DNA from: an uncultured Ignavibacteriota bacterium
GTDB taxonomy: Bacteria; Bacteroidota; Ignavibacteria; Tepidaquicellales; Tepidaquicellaceae
Assembly: GCA_937983305.1 (NCBI GenBank)
Contig: CALKAJ010000407.1
Location: forward strand, 1-9,050
Reading direction: 5' to 3'
DNA length: 9,050 bases
This document shows, one piece after another, positions 1 to 5,925 of the stretch. A program made the position numbers and the translations under genes. The notes beneath the pieces were generated by a model that saw only the letters and a list, made by a program, of their open reading frames with translations, ran no database searches and was not told the DNA's origin. How positions within the stretch are numbered: the stretch's first letter is position 1; each line of letters begins with the position of its first letter.

Positions 1-135
1 TTTTAAAGAAATAGGCTATCGCCGCAGATTTTTTAACGGATGAAAGCGGAAAGAGCAAGAGATTTTGGAACGTTGTAAGAGCAAGGACAAGAACTTTGGA
101 ACACAGATAACACAGATTTAACGGATTTTCACAGA

Positions 136-190
136 TTTTAAAGAAATAGGCTATCGCCGCAGATTTTTTAACGGATGAAAGCGGAAAGAG
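136..190 (+). repeat. Second exact copy of the 55-bp AGGCTATCGCC module
   Basis: Positions 136-190 repeat 1-55 with no mismatch at an offset of 135 bp. The module starts TTTTAAAGAAATAGGC, contains a near-palindromic GGC-TATC-GCC core and ends GCGGAAAGAG. Shorter versions with the same core occur with the AGG at 3181, 6001, 6177 and 6343. Exact identity points to a recent duplication or gene conversion. Confidence 0.9.
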
Positions 191-191
191 A

Positions 192-222
192 AGTTTGTCA
201 AGTTTGTCAAGTTTGTCAAGTT
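192..222 (+). repeat. 9-bp tandem repeat AGTTTGTCA, three full units plus a partial one
   Basis: AGTTTGTCA is repeated head to tail at 192-200, 201-209 and 210-218, followed by the partial unit AGTT. Variants of the same 9-mer (AGTTTATAA, AGTTTGTAA, AGTTTATCA) occur at about 391-434, 3222-3234, 6057-6087 and 6231-6254. Because the unit is three codons long it stays in frame and creates spurious minus-strand reading frames. Confidence 0.85.
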
Positions 223-328
223 GAAAGAAAGAGCTGGATTCCGGCCTACGCCGGAATGACAGAGGATTGTGAAGTTTATAAAGTTGAAAGAAAGAGCTGG
301 ATTCCGGCCTACGCCGGAATGACAGAGG
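218..328 (+). repeat. 63-bp-spaced direct repeat, each copy carrying a 20-bp palindrome
   Basis: The 48-bp block at 218-265 recurs exactly at 281-328. Each block contains an 8-bp inverted repeat, ATTCCGGC and GCCGGAAT, around a CTAC loop (238-257 and 301-320), flanked by CTGG on the left and GACAGAGG on the right. A third member with a TTTC loop lies at 3256-3275. The sequence between the blocks (266-280) reappears next to the half-site at 370-405. The layout resembles known families of short palindromic intergenic repeats. Confidence 0.9.
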
Positions 329-405
329 GACGCCAGAATGACAGCAGGAAGGTGGGATGACAGAGGGACGCCGGAATGACAGAGGATTGTGAAGTTTATC
401 AAGTT
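329..405 (+). repeat. Partial copies of the palindromic repeat (right arms only)
   Basis: Right-arm fragments occur without a left arm: GACGCCAGAATGACAG at 329-344, GGGATGACAGAGGG at about 354-367 and GACGCCGGAATGACAG at 367-382. The stretch 370-405 matches 250-285 with a single mismatch (position 400). These look like remnants of palindromic units that lost their left arms, or successive recombination scars. Confidence 0.75.
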
Positions 406-437
406 TAAAAAGTTTGTAAAGTTTATCAAGTTATAAA

Positions 438-468
438 GGGAGGGTGGGAATGAAACTTAAGGGAGGGG
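438..468 (+). other. Cluster of five G-runs upstream of the TonB receptor (possible G-quadruplex)
   Basis: GGG runs at 438-440, 442-444, 446-448 and 461-463 and a GGGG run at 465-468 lie 43-73 bp before the receptor start, on the coding strand. Loop lengths are 1, 1, 12 and 1, so a quadruplex would need one long loop. The cluster stands out in AT-rich surroundings. Whether it folds, or lies inside the transcript, cannot be told from sequence. Confidence 0.4.
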
Positions 469-510
469 AAATACGTTTTAAGTGAAAAGAGAAGATATTA
501 AATTATAAAT

Positions 511-3060
511 ATGAAGATAAGGAAAATTGGATATATAGCAGGGATTATATTTATGCTGGGAATAGCTAATGCGTTTGGGCAGGAGAGTGCAACGGTGAAG
601 GGGGTTGTGAGGACACAGAATAATATTGAATTTCCGGGAGTTAATTTGATTTTTTATAACAGGGTTCTTGATTCAAATTTTTTTGCTGAGACGGATTATA
701 AGGGTGAGTATATGATTAAGTTACGGGAAGGCGTTTATTCTTTAAGAACTGAGTTTGAAGGTTTTACGGATTATAAGTTAGATAACATTTCACTTACCGG
801 CGGAGAAATCAAAGTAATTGATATTACGTTGAATGAGAAGGTTTATACAACAGAGACGATAAATGTTGAGGAATATTTCAGGCAGAAGCAAAACGATTTG
901 AGAACGAGTTTGTTTAATGTTCCGCCGATAAATATTAAGGTATTGCCGGGCGGAATTGAGGATGTGCTGAGGTCGCTGAAGTCATTGCCGGGAGTAACAT
1001 CGCCGAATGATTTTACTTCGCAGTTGGTTGTGCGAGGTTCGGGTCCTGACCAGAATTTAATTATTATGGATGATGTTGAGATATTTAATCCGTACAGGTT
1101 ATACGGCTTGGTGAGTATGTTTAATCCGGAGACTTTGAGTGATATTAATCTTATTACGGGCGGATTTCCATCGAAATACGGCGACAGACTTTCGGCAGTG
1201 CTTGATGTTACGAATAAGGAAGGCGACAGGGACAGACCAATTAGTTTGCTCACGAATATTAACATTGCGAATGCGAACATTATAGTACAGGGTAAGAATC
1301 CGCTGAAGATACCGGGTTCGTGGATAGTTTCAACGCGCAGGACTTATTACGATTTGATAGTGGGACCTTTTGCAAAGAGTGCGGGATTGATTACTGATGA
1401 CAGTTCATTTCCATCGTTTCAGGATTTGCAGTTTAAGATTGCGTTCGGACCGTTTAAGAAAAATAAGTTTATAATAAACGGAATATTTTCGAGAGACGGT
1501 GTTGATATAATTTCGGGAGATGAGAGAAAGAATGCGGACAGCGTAAACGTGAATGATGTTACTCATAATAATGTGTTGTCGCTTTCGTGGCATTACATTC
1601 CGAATCAGAATTTTATTTCGAAGACGACATTATCATATTATAACAATTCGGGTGATAACGAATTTGAGGGAGATATTCTGGACCCGCTGCTTGACAGGGA
1701 AGCATTTACGCCCGGGCAGAGAGACAGTTTGAAATCAATCGGGGCGATGCTTGGTTTTAATTTTGATTCGAAGTATAATTTCATAAAAATTTCATTGGGG
1801 AACAGGTCGGCGTATTGGTACGGGAAATATTATTTTGAGTTTGGCGGCGGAGTTGATTTAATAAGGAATGATTTGAATTATAAGTTAATTTTAGATGACC
1901 GGTTTAAGGCGTTTCTAAGGTCGTTTAACAATGCTTCATCATTGCTTGAGGATTTTACAATCGAGGGAAAGGATAATTACAGGGCGAATACGTATTTTCA
2001 AGTAAGGATTCCTATTGGAGACAGGTTTTACATACAGCCATCGGCGAGGTTTGATTATTATTCCGTAATCAGTAAGCCATATATTTCACCGAGGATAAAT
2101 TTCGGTTATGCAATAGATGCGCTGACGACTGTGCGCTCGGCATTTGGTTTTTATTATCAATCGCCGGGGTATGAGAAATTAGTTGACGGTCAGACTTTCT
2201 ATGATTTGACGAGTGAGAGAGCGGGAAATTTGAATGCGGAGAAGGCATTGCACTTTGTACTTGGAGTTGACAGGTGGCTGAACAATCAATGGTATATGAG
2301 ACTGGAAGGTTACTATAAGAAGTTTGATGATTTGATTTTGCAGGAGAAATTAACGGCATACAGGTATAAGTGGTATTTGAATGACCCGACAAATACGGAC
2401 CCGAATTATATAAAGAATCCGGTGAACTGGACGAGGAGTTCGGAGAAGCTTCCGGTGGATTCGCTTACGCCGACTCCGATAAACGGGGGAATTGGAAATG
2501 CATACGGTGTGGAGATAATGCTTGAGAAGAGATATCTTGGACCGAATACGAAATTTTACGGTTGGATAAATTATTCTTATTCGAAGTCAACGAGGCAGAG
2601 AGAGGGAGGTTTTGAGTATCCGTTCAGGTTTGACCAGACACATACGGTGAATGTAGTTTTAAATTATAAGTTGAACAGCTGGCTTGAGGCGGGTGCGAGA
2701 TGGACTTATGCGACGAATTTTCCATATACTCCGCCGGTTGGGATACAGCCGAGGAATTTTAATGATACTTTGGTTGTGAATCCGTTTACGAATCAGGTGA
2801 TATTTAATTTGAATTACGGTGATGATGCGAACAGGTTTTCGGAGAGGAGGCCTGCGTATCACAGGCTGGATGTGAGGTTGACGGCGTATGCTGATTTTTG
2901 GAATGCGAAGTGGTCGTTTTATCTTGATGTGATAAATGTTTATAACAGGAAGAATGTGATTGGGTATAATTATGTTTTGAAGGATGATTTGACGATTGAG
3001 CGGCGGACGACCGGGATGATACCGATTTTGCCGACGTTGGGTTTGACGGCTCGGTTTTGA
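511..3060 (+). CDS. TonB-dependent outer-membrane receptor with N-terminal carboxypeptidase-regulatory-like domain
   Basis: This 849-residue protein is a complete TonB-dependent receptor, an energised outer-membrane channel for a substrate that cannot be named from sequence. Residues 1-23 form a signal peptide (MKIRKIGYIAGIIFML core, likely cleaved near AFG/Q). Residues about 27-110 fit a carboxypeptidase-regulatory-like beta-sandwich (TVKGVVRTQNN..FPGVNL....TDYKGEYMIKL.EGVYSL). ETINVEE at about 115-121 could serve as a TonB box. The plug spans about 140-237 (LPGGIEDVLRSLKSLPGVTS, VVRGSGPDQNLIIMDDVEI, ITGGFPSKYGDRLSAVLDV). The rest is beta-barrel rich in alternating aromatic strands, ending in a C-terminal Phe as expected for outer-membrane insertion. 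ATG is the natural start because the signal peptide begins there; no clear Shine-Dalgarno is seen. It is not followed by a SusD-like gene, so a SusC role is not supported. It stands alone between two repeat-rich spacers. Confidence 0.93.
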   Translation: MKIRKIGYIAGIIFMLGIANAFGQESATVKGVVRTQNNIEFPGVNLIFYNRVLDSNFFAETDYKGEYMIKLREGVYSLRTEFEGFTDYKLDNISLTGGEIKVIDITLNEKVYTTETINVEEYFRQKQNDLRTSLFNVPPINIKVLPGGIEDVLRSLKSLPGVTSPNDFTSQLVVRGSGPDQNLIIMDDVEIFNPYRLYGLVSMFNPETLSDINLITGGFPSKYGDRLSAVLDVTNKEGDRDRPISLLTNINIANANIIVQGKNPLKIPGSWIVSTRRTYYDLIVGPFAKSAGLITDDSSFPSFQDLQFKIAFGPFKKNKFIINGIFSRDGVDIISGDERKNADSVNVNDVTHNNVLSLSWHYIPNQNFISKTTLSYYNNSGDNEFEGDILDPLLDREAFTPGQRDSLKSIGAMLGFNFDSKYNFIKISLGNRSAYWYGKYYFEFGGGVDLIRNDLNYKLILDDRFKAFLRSFNNASSLLEDFTIEGKDNYRANTYFQVRIPIGDRFYIQPSARFDYYSVISKPYISPRINFGYAIDALTTVRSAFGFYYQSPGYEKLVDGQTFYDLTSERAGNLNAEKALHFVLGVDRWLNNQWYMRLEGYYKKFDDLILQEKLTAYRYKWYLNDPTNTDPNYIKNPVNWTRSSEKLPVDSLTPTPINGGIGNAYGVEIMLEKRYLGPNTKFYGWINYSYSKSTRQREGGFEYPFRFDQTHTVNVVLNYKLNSWLEAGARWTYATNFPYTPPVGIQPRNFNDTLVVNPFTNQVIFNLNYGDDANRFSERRPAYHRLDVRLTAYADFWNAKWSFYLDVINVYNRKNVIGYNYVLKDDLTIERRTTGMIPILPTLGLTARF

Positions 3061-3068
3061 GAAGAGAA

Positions 3069-3139
3069 GAGCAAGAGCTTTGGAACTTTGTAAGAGCAAG
3101 AGCTTTGGAACTTTGTAAGAGCAAGAGCTTTGGAACACA
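3069..3139 (+). repeat. 25-bp tandem repeat directly after the receptor gene
   Basis: The 25-bp unit containing GCAAGAGCTTTGGAACTTTG is repeated with phase points at 3071, 3096 and 3121. The third unit diverges after GGAAC into the ACACAGAT-type module. The array begins within 10 bp of the TGA stop. The same GAGCAAGAGCTTTGGAACACAG words occur at 6116-6135 and 6281-6302, so this is a locally amplified module of the same mosaic family. Confidence 0.9.
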
Positions 3140-3280
3140 GATAACACGGATTAGACGGATGGTCGCGGATTTAAAGACATAGGCTATAGCCACAGATTTA
3201 AAACGGATGGTCGCGGATAAAGAAGTTTGTAAAGTATAGAGATTGGAAAAACTGGATTCCGGCTTTCGCCGGAATGACAA
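3140..3280 (+). repeat. Repeat mosaic, locus 2 (convergent spacer)
   Basis: After the 25-bp array come the CAGATAACACGGATTAGACGG series, the module AGGCTATAGCC (3181-3191, where GGCTATAGCC is a perfect 10-bp palindrome), a second copy of the ACGGATGGTCGCGGAT word (3155-3170 and 3203-3218), an AGTTTGTAA unit and a 20-bp palindrome at 3256-3275 (ATTCCGGC-TTTC-GCCGGAAT followed by GACA). The module order is the same as at the other loci. Confidence 0.8.
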
Positions 3281-3304
3281 AAAAAATACAGGAAGAGGTA
3301 AAAA

Positions 3305-3341
3305 AGAAACAACTCATAGCGGGGAACTATGAGTTGTTTTT
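3305..3341. terminator. Bidirectional intrinsic terminator between convergent genes
   Basis: A perfect 13-bp stem (arms 3307-3319 and 3327-3339, AACTCATAG paired with CTATGAGTT at its core) closes a 7-nt CGGGGAA loop. On the + strand it runs into TTTTT. Read on the minus strand it is followed by TTTCTTTTT. It can therefore end transcripts from the TonB receptor on one side and from the SPFH gene on the other. It lies about 245 bp past the receptor stop and about 140 bp past the SPFH stop, so both transcripts would have long 3' tails. Confidence 0.85.
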
Positions 3342-3480
3342 CAAAATAACTATGAAAAAGCCAATTTGGTTTAATATAAAAGAAAAATATTATTTTGTCA
3401 AGTAAAAAAAACGAGTACAATATTTAGAAAGCAAAATTCTTAAAAAATAAATTCAATTAGGATTTAAGCTTGATGAGATA
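3342..3480. other. AT-rich spacer with no recognisable feature
   Basis: The stretch between the terminator hairpin and the SPFH stop codon is very AT-rich and lacks the repeat modules. No reading frame, hairpin or RNA gene could be supported here. It would be the 3' untranslated tail of the SPFH transcript. Confidence 0.5.
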
Positions 3481-4362
3481 TTAATTTTCTTTTTTGGATT
3501 TCAAAGGCAGAACACCGGCCATTTCGCCGATAACGTTAACAAGTTCCGAGCCGGTTGGAATAATGATTTTAGCATTCGACTTAAGTGACGCTTCAAGAGT
3601 TTCGAGTTTCTTTAAGAGCTGAGCGTTGCCTGTGAAAAATTTATCGGCGGCTTCATTCACAAGTTTAATTGCTTCAGCCTCACCTTCGGCGTGAAGAATT
3701 TTGGACTGTTTATAACCTTCGGCTTCTTTAATTTTTGCACGTTTAACGCCATCGGCAACGGTTTCGGCTGCTGTTGCATAGTCAATTGCGGATATCTTTT
3801 CATTTTCCGCTTTCACAACTTTATTCATTGTTTCCTGCACATCACTTGGCGGGTCTATTTGTTTTAATTCAGTACGAACAATTTCGATACCCCAGGTTTT
3901 AGTTTCTTCGGCGAGAGTCTTGTGCAATTCAGCATTCATTTTACCTCTTTCGCTGTTTGCAGATTTTAGTGTAAGTGTACCGATAATATTTCTCAGAGTA
4001 GTTCGTGCAAGATTAACAATCTGCCATTGGTAATTATTAACATTGTACTGAGAGTTCTTTACGTTTTCGTCAGAATCGAGAACTCTGAAATAGACCTGCG
4101 CATCGACACTTGCGTTAAGATTGTCATTAGTAATAATTTCCTGCGGCTCGGCATCAATCATTTGTTCAGTAATATTAATAGAATACATTTTATCTATTGC
4201 CGGAATAACCCAAGGAAAGCCGGGGTTGGCAAACTTTTTATATTTACCGAGTCTTTCAATCAAACCTCTGTGAGTAGGTCTGATAATTCTAATTCCTGAG
4301 AGGAAAAAGAAAAAAGCTAAAGCGATTAAAATAAAAATACCTAAATTTATTTGTGTATCCAT
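3481..4362 (-). CDS. SPFH/stomatin-family membrane protein (QmcA/HflC-like)
   Basis: This 293-residue protein has one N-terminal membrane segment (about residues 7-24, FILIALAFFFFL) followed by a complete SPFH/band-7 domain: IIRPTHRGLIERLGKY at 26-41, NPGFPWVIPAIDKM at 46-59, DNLNASVDAQVYFRV at 80-94 and WGIEIVRTELKQIDPP at 157-172. A charged Ala/Glu/Lys-rich helix (about 180-240, with AKIKEAEGYKQSKILHAEGEAEAIKL) is the coiled-coil region through which family members oligomerise. The order and the length of about 290 residues fit the stomatin/QmcA group, which form ring-like membrane scaffolds often linked to FtsH-type proteolysis or membrane microdomains. Neither the NfeD partner often encoded beside stomatin genes nor an HflK partner is present in the window. 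The start is well supported: ATG is preceded by AAAAGGAG at 6 nt and by a good promoter, so it is probably transcribed on its own. Confidence 0.92.
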   Translation of the reverse strand: MDTQINLGIFILIALAFFFFLSGIRIIRPTHRGLIERLGKYKKFANPGFPWVIPAIDKMYSINITEQMIDAEPQEIITNDNLNASVDAQVYFRVLDSDENVKNSQYNVNNYQWQIVNLARTTLRNIIGTLTLKSANSERGKMNAELHKTLAEETKTWGIEIVRTELKQIDPPSDVQETMNKVVKAENEKISAIDYATAAETVADGVKRAKIKEAEGYKQSKILHAEGEAEAIKLVNEAADKFFTGNAQLLKKLETLEASLKSNAKIIIPTGSELVNVIGEMAGVLPLKSKKEN

Positions 4363-4368
4363 TCTATA

Positions 4369-4376
4369 CTCCTTTT
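4369..4376 (-). promoter_or_regulatory. Shine-Dalgarno sequence of the SPFH gene
   Basis: Read on the minus strand this is AAAAGGAG, 6 nt before the ATG. It is the only well-spaced Shine-Dalgarno I could find in the window; the other five genes start without one. It fixes the start codon and suggests efficient initiation. Confidence 0.8.
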
Positions 4377-4386
4377 AATTTGTTAT

Positions 4387-4415
4387 ATTATTAGTATAGC
4401 CAATAACACGGTCAA
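4387..4415 (-). promoter_or_regulatory. Candidate housekeeping promoter of the SPFH gene
   Basis: On the minus strand TTGACC (4415-4410) and AATAAT (4392-4387) are separated by 17 bp, each one base off the sigma-70 consensus. The predicted transcript would begin near 4380 and give a leader of about 18 nt that includes the Shine-Dalgarno. This makes the gene independent of the FISUMP gene upstream. Confidence 0.55.
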
Positions 4416-4475
4416 TGTATAGGTATAAAGCCTGTTTAATAAAGCAGCTTTTTAATTCAAATGATATTGGAAAAT

Positions 4476-5126
4476 TTAGTCTTTAATGCATCTGACATAG
4501 AGACCGAAGTCTTTATCGTAAGTGTGGCGATAGACATCGGGGATACTGCCGATAACGTTTCTGAACCAACCTCTTTCAGAGTTGAATTCGGTAGTTGACC
4601 AGTAAACAGCATTTCTTCCAGTGTTGGCAAAATATCCGTCGTGTGTGCGATAGCCGCCGGGAATGGCATTGAATCCGCTTGAGTTATTGCCGTTTCCGCC
4701 TTCTTCCCAACCGGAAGTAGATTTCATTTTATCACCTGCAACTTCCTGTCCTCCGAGAAAATTCATAAGTTGTGTCCATTCTTCATCGGAGGGAATGTGC
4801 CAGCCATCGGGAGCGAGACCACGCGGGTCGTTTACAGCATACCAGTTGTAAATTTTTCCAAACACAGTTCCATTTTCGGATTGATTTTCATAGTAGCACC
4901 AGGCGCCGGTTGTGAGTGCATCCCATTCTTCTTTATCCTGAACCTGTGGAATGGGGTCGCCATTGCGGTATTTTTCAACATTAAGATTTTGAGAGAGCCA
5001 GATTTGTTTACCAATGGTAACAGTGCTATAGCTGTTTCCATCAATATCGGAAACCTGAGCGGAAGAAAGGGCGGTGAAGCCAATAAGAACAGCAAAGAAA
5101 GTGAGAAGTGAAATTAGATTTTTCAT
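4476..5126 (-). CDS. Secreted protein with Fibrobacter succinogenes major paralogous (FISUMP) domain
   Basis: This 216-residue protein begins with a signal peptide (MKNLISLLTFFAVLIGFTALSSA, probably cleaved after residue 23). The mature part is a single FISUMP domain, recognised by its landmarks: DIDGNSYSTVTIGKQIWLSQNLNVEKYRNGDPIP at about 27-60, GKIYNWYAV at 90-98, GLAPDGWHIPSDEEWTQL at 103-120, GFNAIPGGYR at 151-160, YWSTTE at 175-180, and a C-terminal GLYVRCIKD. Only two cysteines are present, in AWCYY (77) and VRCIKD (213), consistent with a disulphide joining the two ends of the exported fold. The family is common in Fibrobacteres and Bacteroidota, usually in many paralogues; its biochemical role is unknown. 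There is no lipobox and no C-terminal sorting domain, so it is probably periplasmic or released. It ends 113 bp before the SPFH gene, which has its own promoter. ATG is chosen because it starts the signal peptide; no Shine-Dalgarno is present. Confidence 0.88.
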   Translation of the reverse strand: MKNLISLLTFFAVLIGFTALSSAQVSDIDGNSYSTVTIGKQIWLSQNLNVEKYRNGDPIPQVQDKEEWDALTTGAWCYYENQSENGTVFGKIYNWYAVNDPRGLAPDGWHIPSDEEWTQLMNFLGGQEVAGDKMKSTSGWEEGGNGNNSSGFNAIPGGYRTHDGYFANTGRNAVYWSTTEFNSERGWFRNVIGSIPDVYRHTYDKDFGLYVRCIKD

Positions 5127-5141
5127 TATATAGTTAAAATT

Positions 5142-5169
5142 ATTTTAGGGTTGATAAAACTAAGGACAA
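5142..5169 (-). promoter_or_regulatory. Candidate promoter of the FISUMP gene
   Basis: On the minus strand TTGTCC (5169-5164) is followed after 16 bp by TAAAAT (5147-5142), matching the sigma-70 consensus at 4 and 5 of 6 positions. The leader would be only about 9 nt. The region is AT-rich, so chance matches are easy. This and the purN promoter would share a 161-bp divergent spacer in which I see no other structure. Confidence 0.35.
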
Positions 5170-5238
5170 AAATTAAAAATTTCAAGTAAGAATTGAAAAT
5201 AATTAAATAATTTTACAAAGGATTAATAGTGTAATAGA

Positions 5239-5267
5239 TTGAAAAAGGATAATATATTAGCTATTTT
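5239..5267 (+). promoter_or_regulatory. Candidate promoter of purN
   Basis: TTGAAA (5239-5244) and TATTTT (5262-5267) are spaced by 17 bp and would start a transcript about 14 nt before the purN start codon. No PurR-type operator palindrome or purine riboswitch is visible in the short leader. The -10 match is modest and the area is AT-rich. Confidence 0.3.
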
Positions 5268-5287
5268 TATAAAATTTTGATAGAAAA

Positions 5288-5905
5288 TTGAATATATGTG
5301 TTTGTGCGTCCGTTGGTGGTTCAAATTTCAGGGCACTGATAGATGCACGTAATGCCGGGAAGTTTGAATCCAATATAAGTTTATTAATAACAAATAATTC
5401 CGGATGCGGAGCGGTTCAGACAGCGAAAGAATTTGGAATAAAAACGGAGCATATAAGCAGGTTGAAGTATGAGGATTTATGTGATGAAGAATATGATGAT
5501 GTTTTTTTGAGTGTATTGAGAGAAAGCGAAATAGATTTTATAGTACTTGCAGGTTATATGAAGAAGGTGCCTGATGCAGTTATAGATAAGTATGAGAAGA
5601 GGATAATTAATATACATCCGGCGTTACTGCCGAAGTTTGGCGGCGAGGGGATGTATGGAATGAATGTTCATAGAGCGGTGATAGAGTCGGGTGAGAAGGA
5701 GTCAGGTATAACGATTCATTTTGTGAATAAGGAATATGACAGAGGCGAGGTGATTTTGCAGAAGCGGTTGAGCGTGGTTGAGGGCGAGTCTGCTGAGAGT
5801 TTGCAGGAGAGAGTTTTGGAACTGGAGCATAGGTATTTGGCAGAGGTGATTAGAAGTATAGAGATTGAGGAGAGGAAGAGAGAGACAGGTTGCCGGAGGC
5901 CGTGA
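5288..5905 (+). CDS. purN: Phosphoribosylglycinamide formyltransferase (GAR transformylase)
   Basis: PurN transfers a formyl group from 10-formyl-tetrahydrofolate to GAR, the third step of purine synthesis, in the cytoplasm. The 205-residue product has the nucleotide-binding start ICVCASVGGSNFRALIDA, the core DFIVLAGYMKKVPDAVI (83-99) and the catalytic residues Asn108 and His110 in NIHPALLPKFGG and Asp151 in EYDRGEVILQ, with ESGITIHFVN (138-147) between. The GGEGMYGMNVH insert is the form typical of Bacteroidota rather than the shorter proteobacterial one. TTG is the only sensible start: an in-frame stop lies at 5270-5272, the nearby ATG at 5296 is out of frame, and TTG leads straight into the first beta strand. 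The phosphate loop reads S-V-G-G-S-N where S-G-x-G-[ST]-N is usual. The last ten or so residues (RKRETGCRRP) are unlike the family and abut the repeat mosaic. purH lies 534 bp downstream. Confidence 0.93.
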   Translation: MNICVCASVGGSNFRALIDARNAGKFESNISLLITNNSGCGAVQTAKEFGIKTEHISRLKYEDLCDEEYDDVFLSVLRESEIDFIVLAGYMKKVPDAVIDKYEKRIINIHPALLPKFGGEGMYGMNVHRAVIESGEKESGITIHFVNKEYDRGEVILQKRLSVVEGESAESLQERVLELEHRYLAEVIRSIEIEERKRETGCRRP

Positions 5906-5925
5906 CCGAGCAAGAAGTTTGGAAC

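Larger units (their letters stand above)
1..434 (+). repeat. Repeat mosaic, locus 1 (upstream of the TonB receptor)
   Basis: This gene-free stretch is built of recurring modules. A 55-bp module containing AGGCTATCGCC occurs at 1-55 and again, without a mismatch, at 136-190. Between them lies a module of the type 'GAGCAAGA-CTTTGGAACACAG' followed by a degenerate 9-10 bp series of CAGATT words (about 84-135). After 190 come 9-bp AGTTTGTCA units and two hairpin-bearing units, then decayed fragments of the same. The same modules recur at 3069-3280 and 5926-6380, always on this strand. Both long minus-strand reading frames and the short plus-strand frame here translate to repetitive low-complexity peptides (for example NFTNLTN-like) and look non-coding. 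Function is unknown; this could be an untranslated region, a dispersed non-autonomous element or a recombination target. Confidence 0.85.

Noticed and set aside
151..429. Minus-strand reading frame of 92 residues
   Set aside because: It is made entirely of the repeat modules and translates to low-complexity NFTNLTN and CHSGVGRNP units; the frame stays open because some units are multiples of three.
1..434. Possible CRISPR array in the repeat-rich start of the window
   Set aside because: Repeats differ in length and spacing, the sequence between them is itself repeated, and no cas gene is present.
476..501. TTTAAG...TATTAA as a promoter for the TonB receptor
   Set aside because: Spacing is far too short and the hexamers match poorly; the AT-rich region gives many chance matches.
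843..1280. Open frame antisense to the TonB receptor
   Set aside because: It is the shadow of strongly conserved plug-domain coding sequence on the + strand and has no recognisable protein features.
511..3060. SusC-type receptor of a polysaccharide utilisation locus
   Set aside because: No SusD-like gene or glycoside hydrolase lies downstream, so only the general TonB-dependent receptor call is supported.
4427..4451. Hairpin after the FISUMP gene as a terminator
   Set aside because: The 7-bp stem has a bulge and a 10-nt loop, and on the minus strand it is followed by only three Ts, so it is too weak to call.
5296..5298. ATG as an alternative purN start
   Set aside because: It is out of frame with the conserved PurN sequence.
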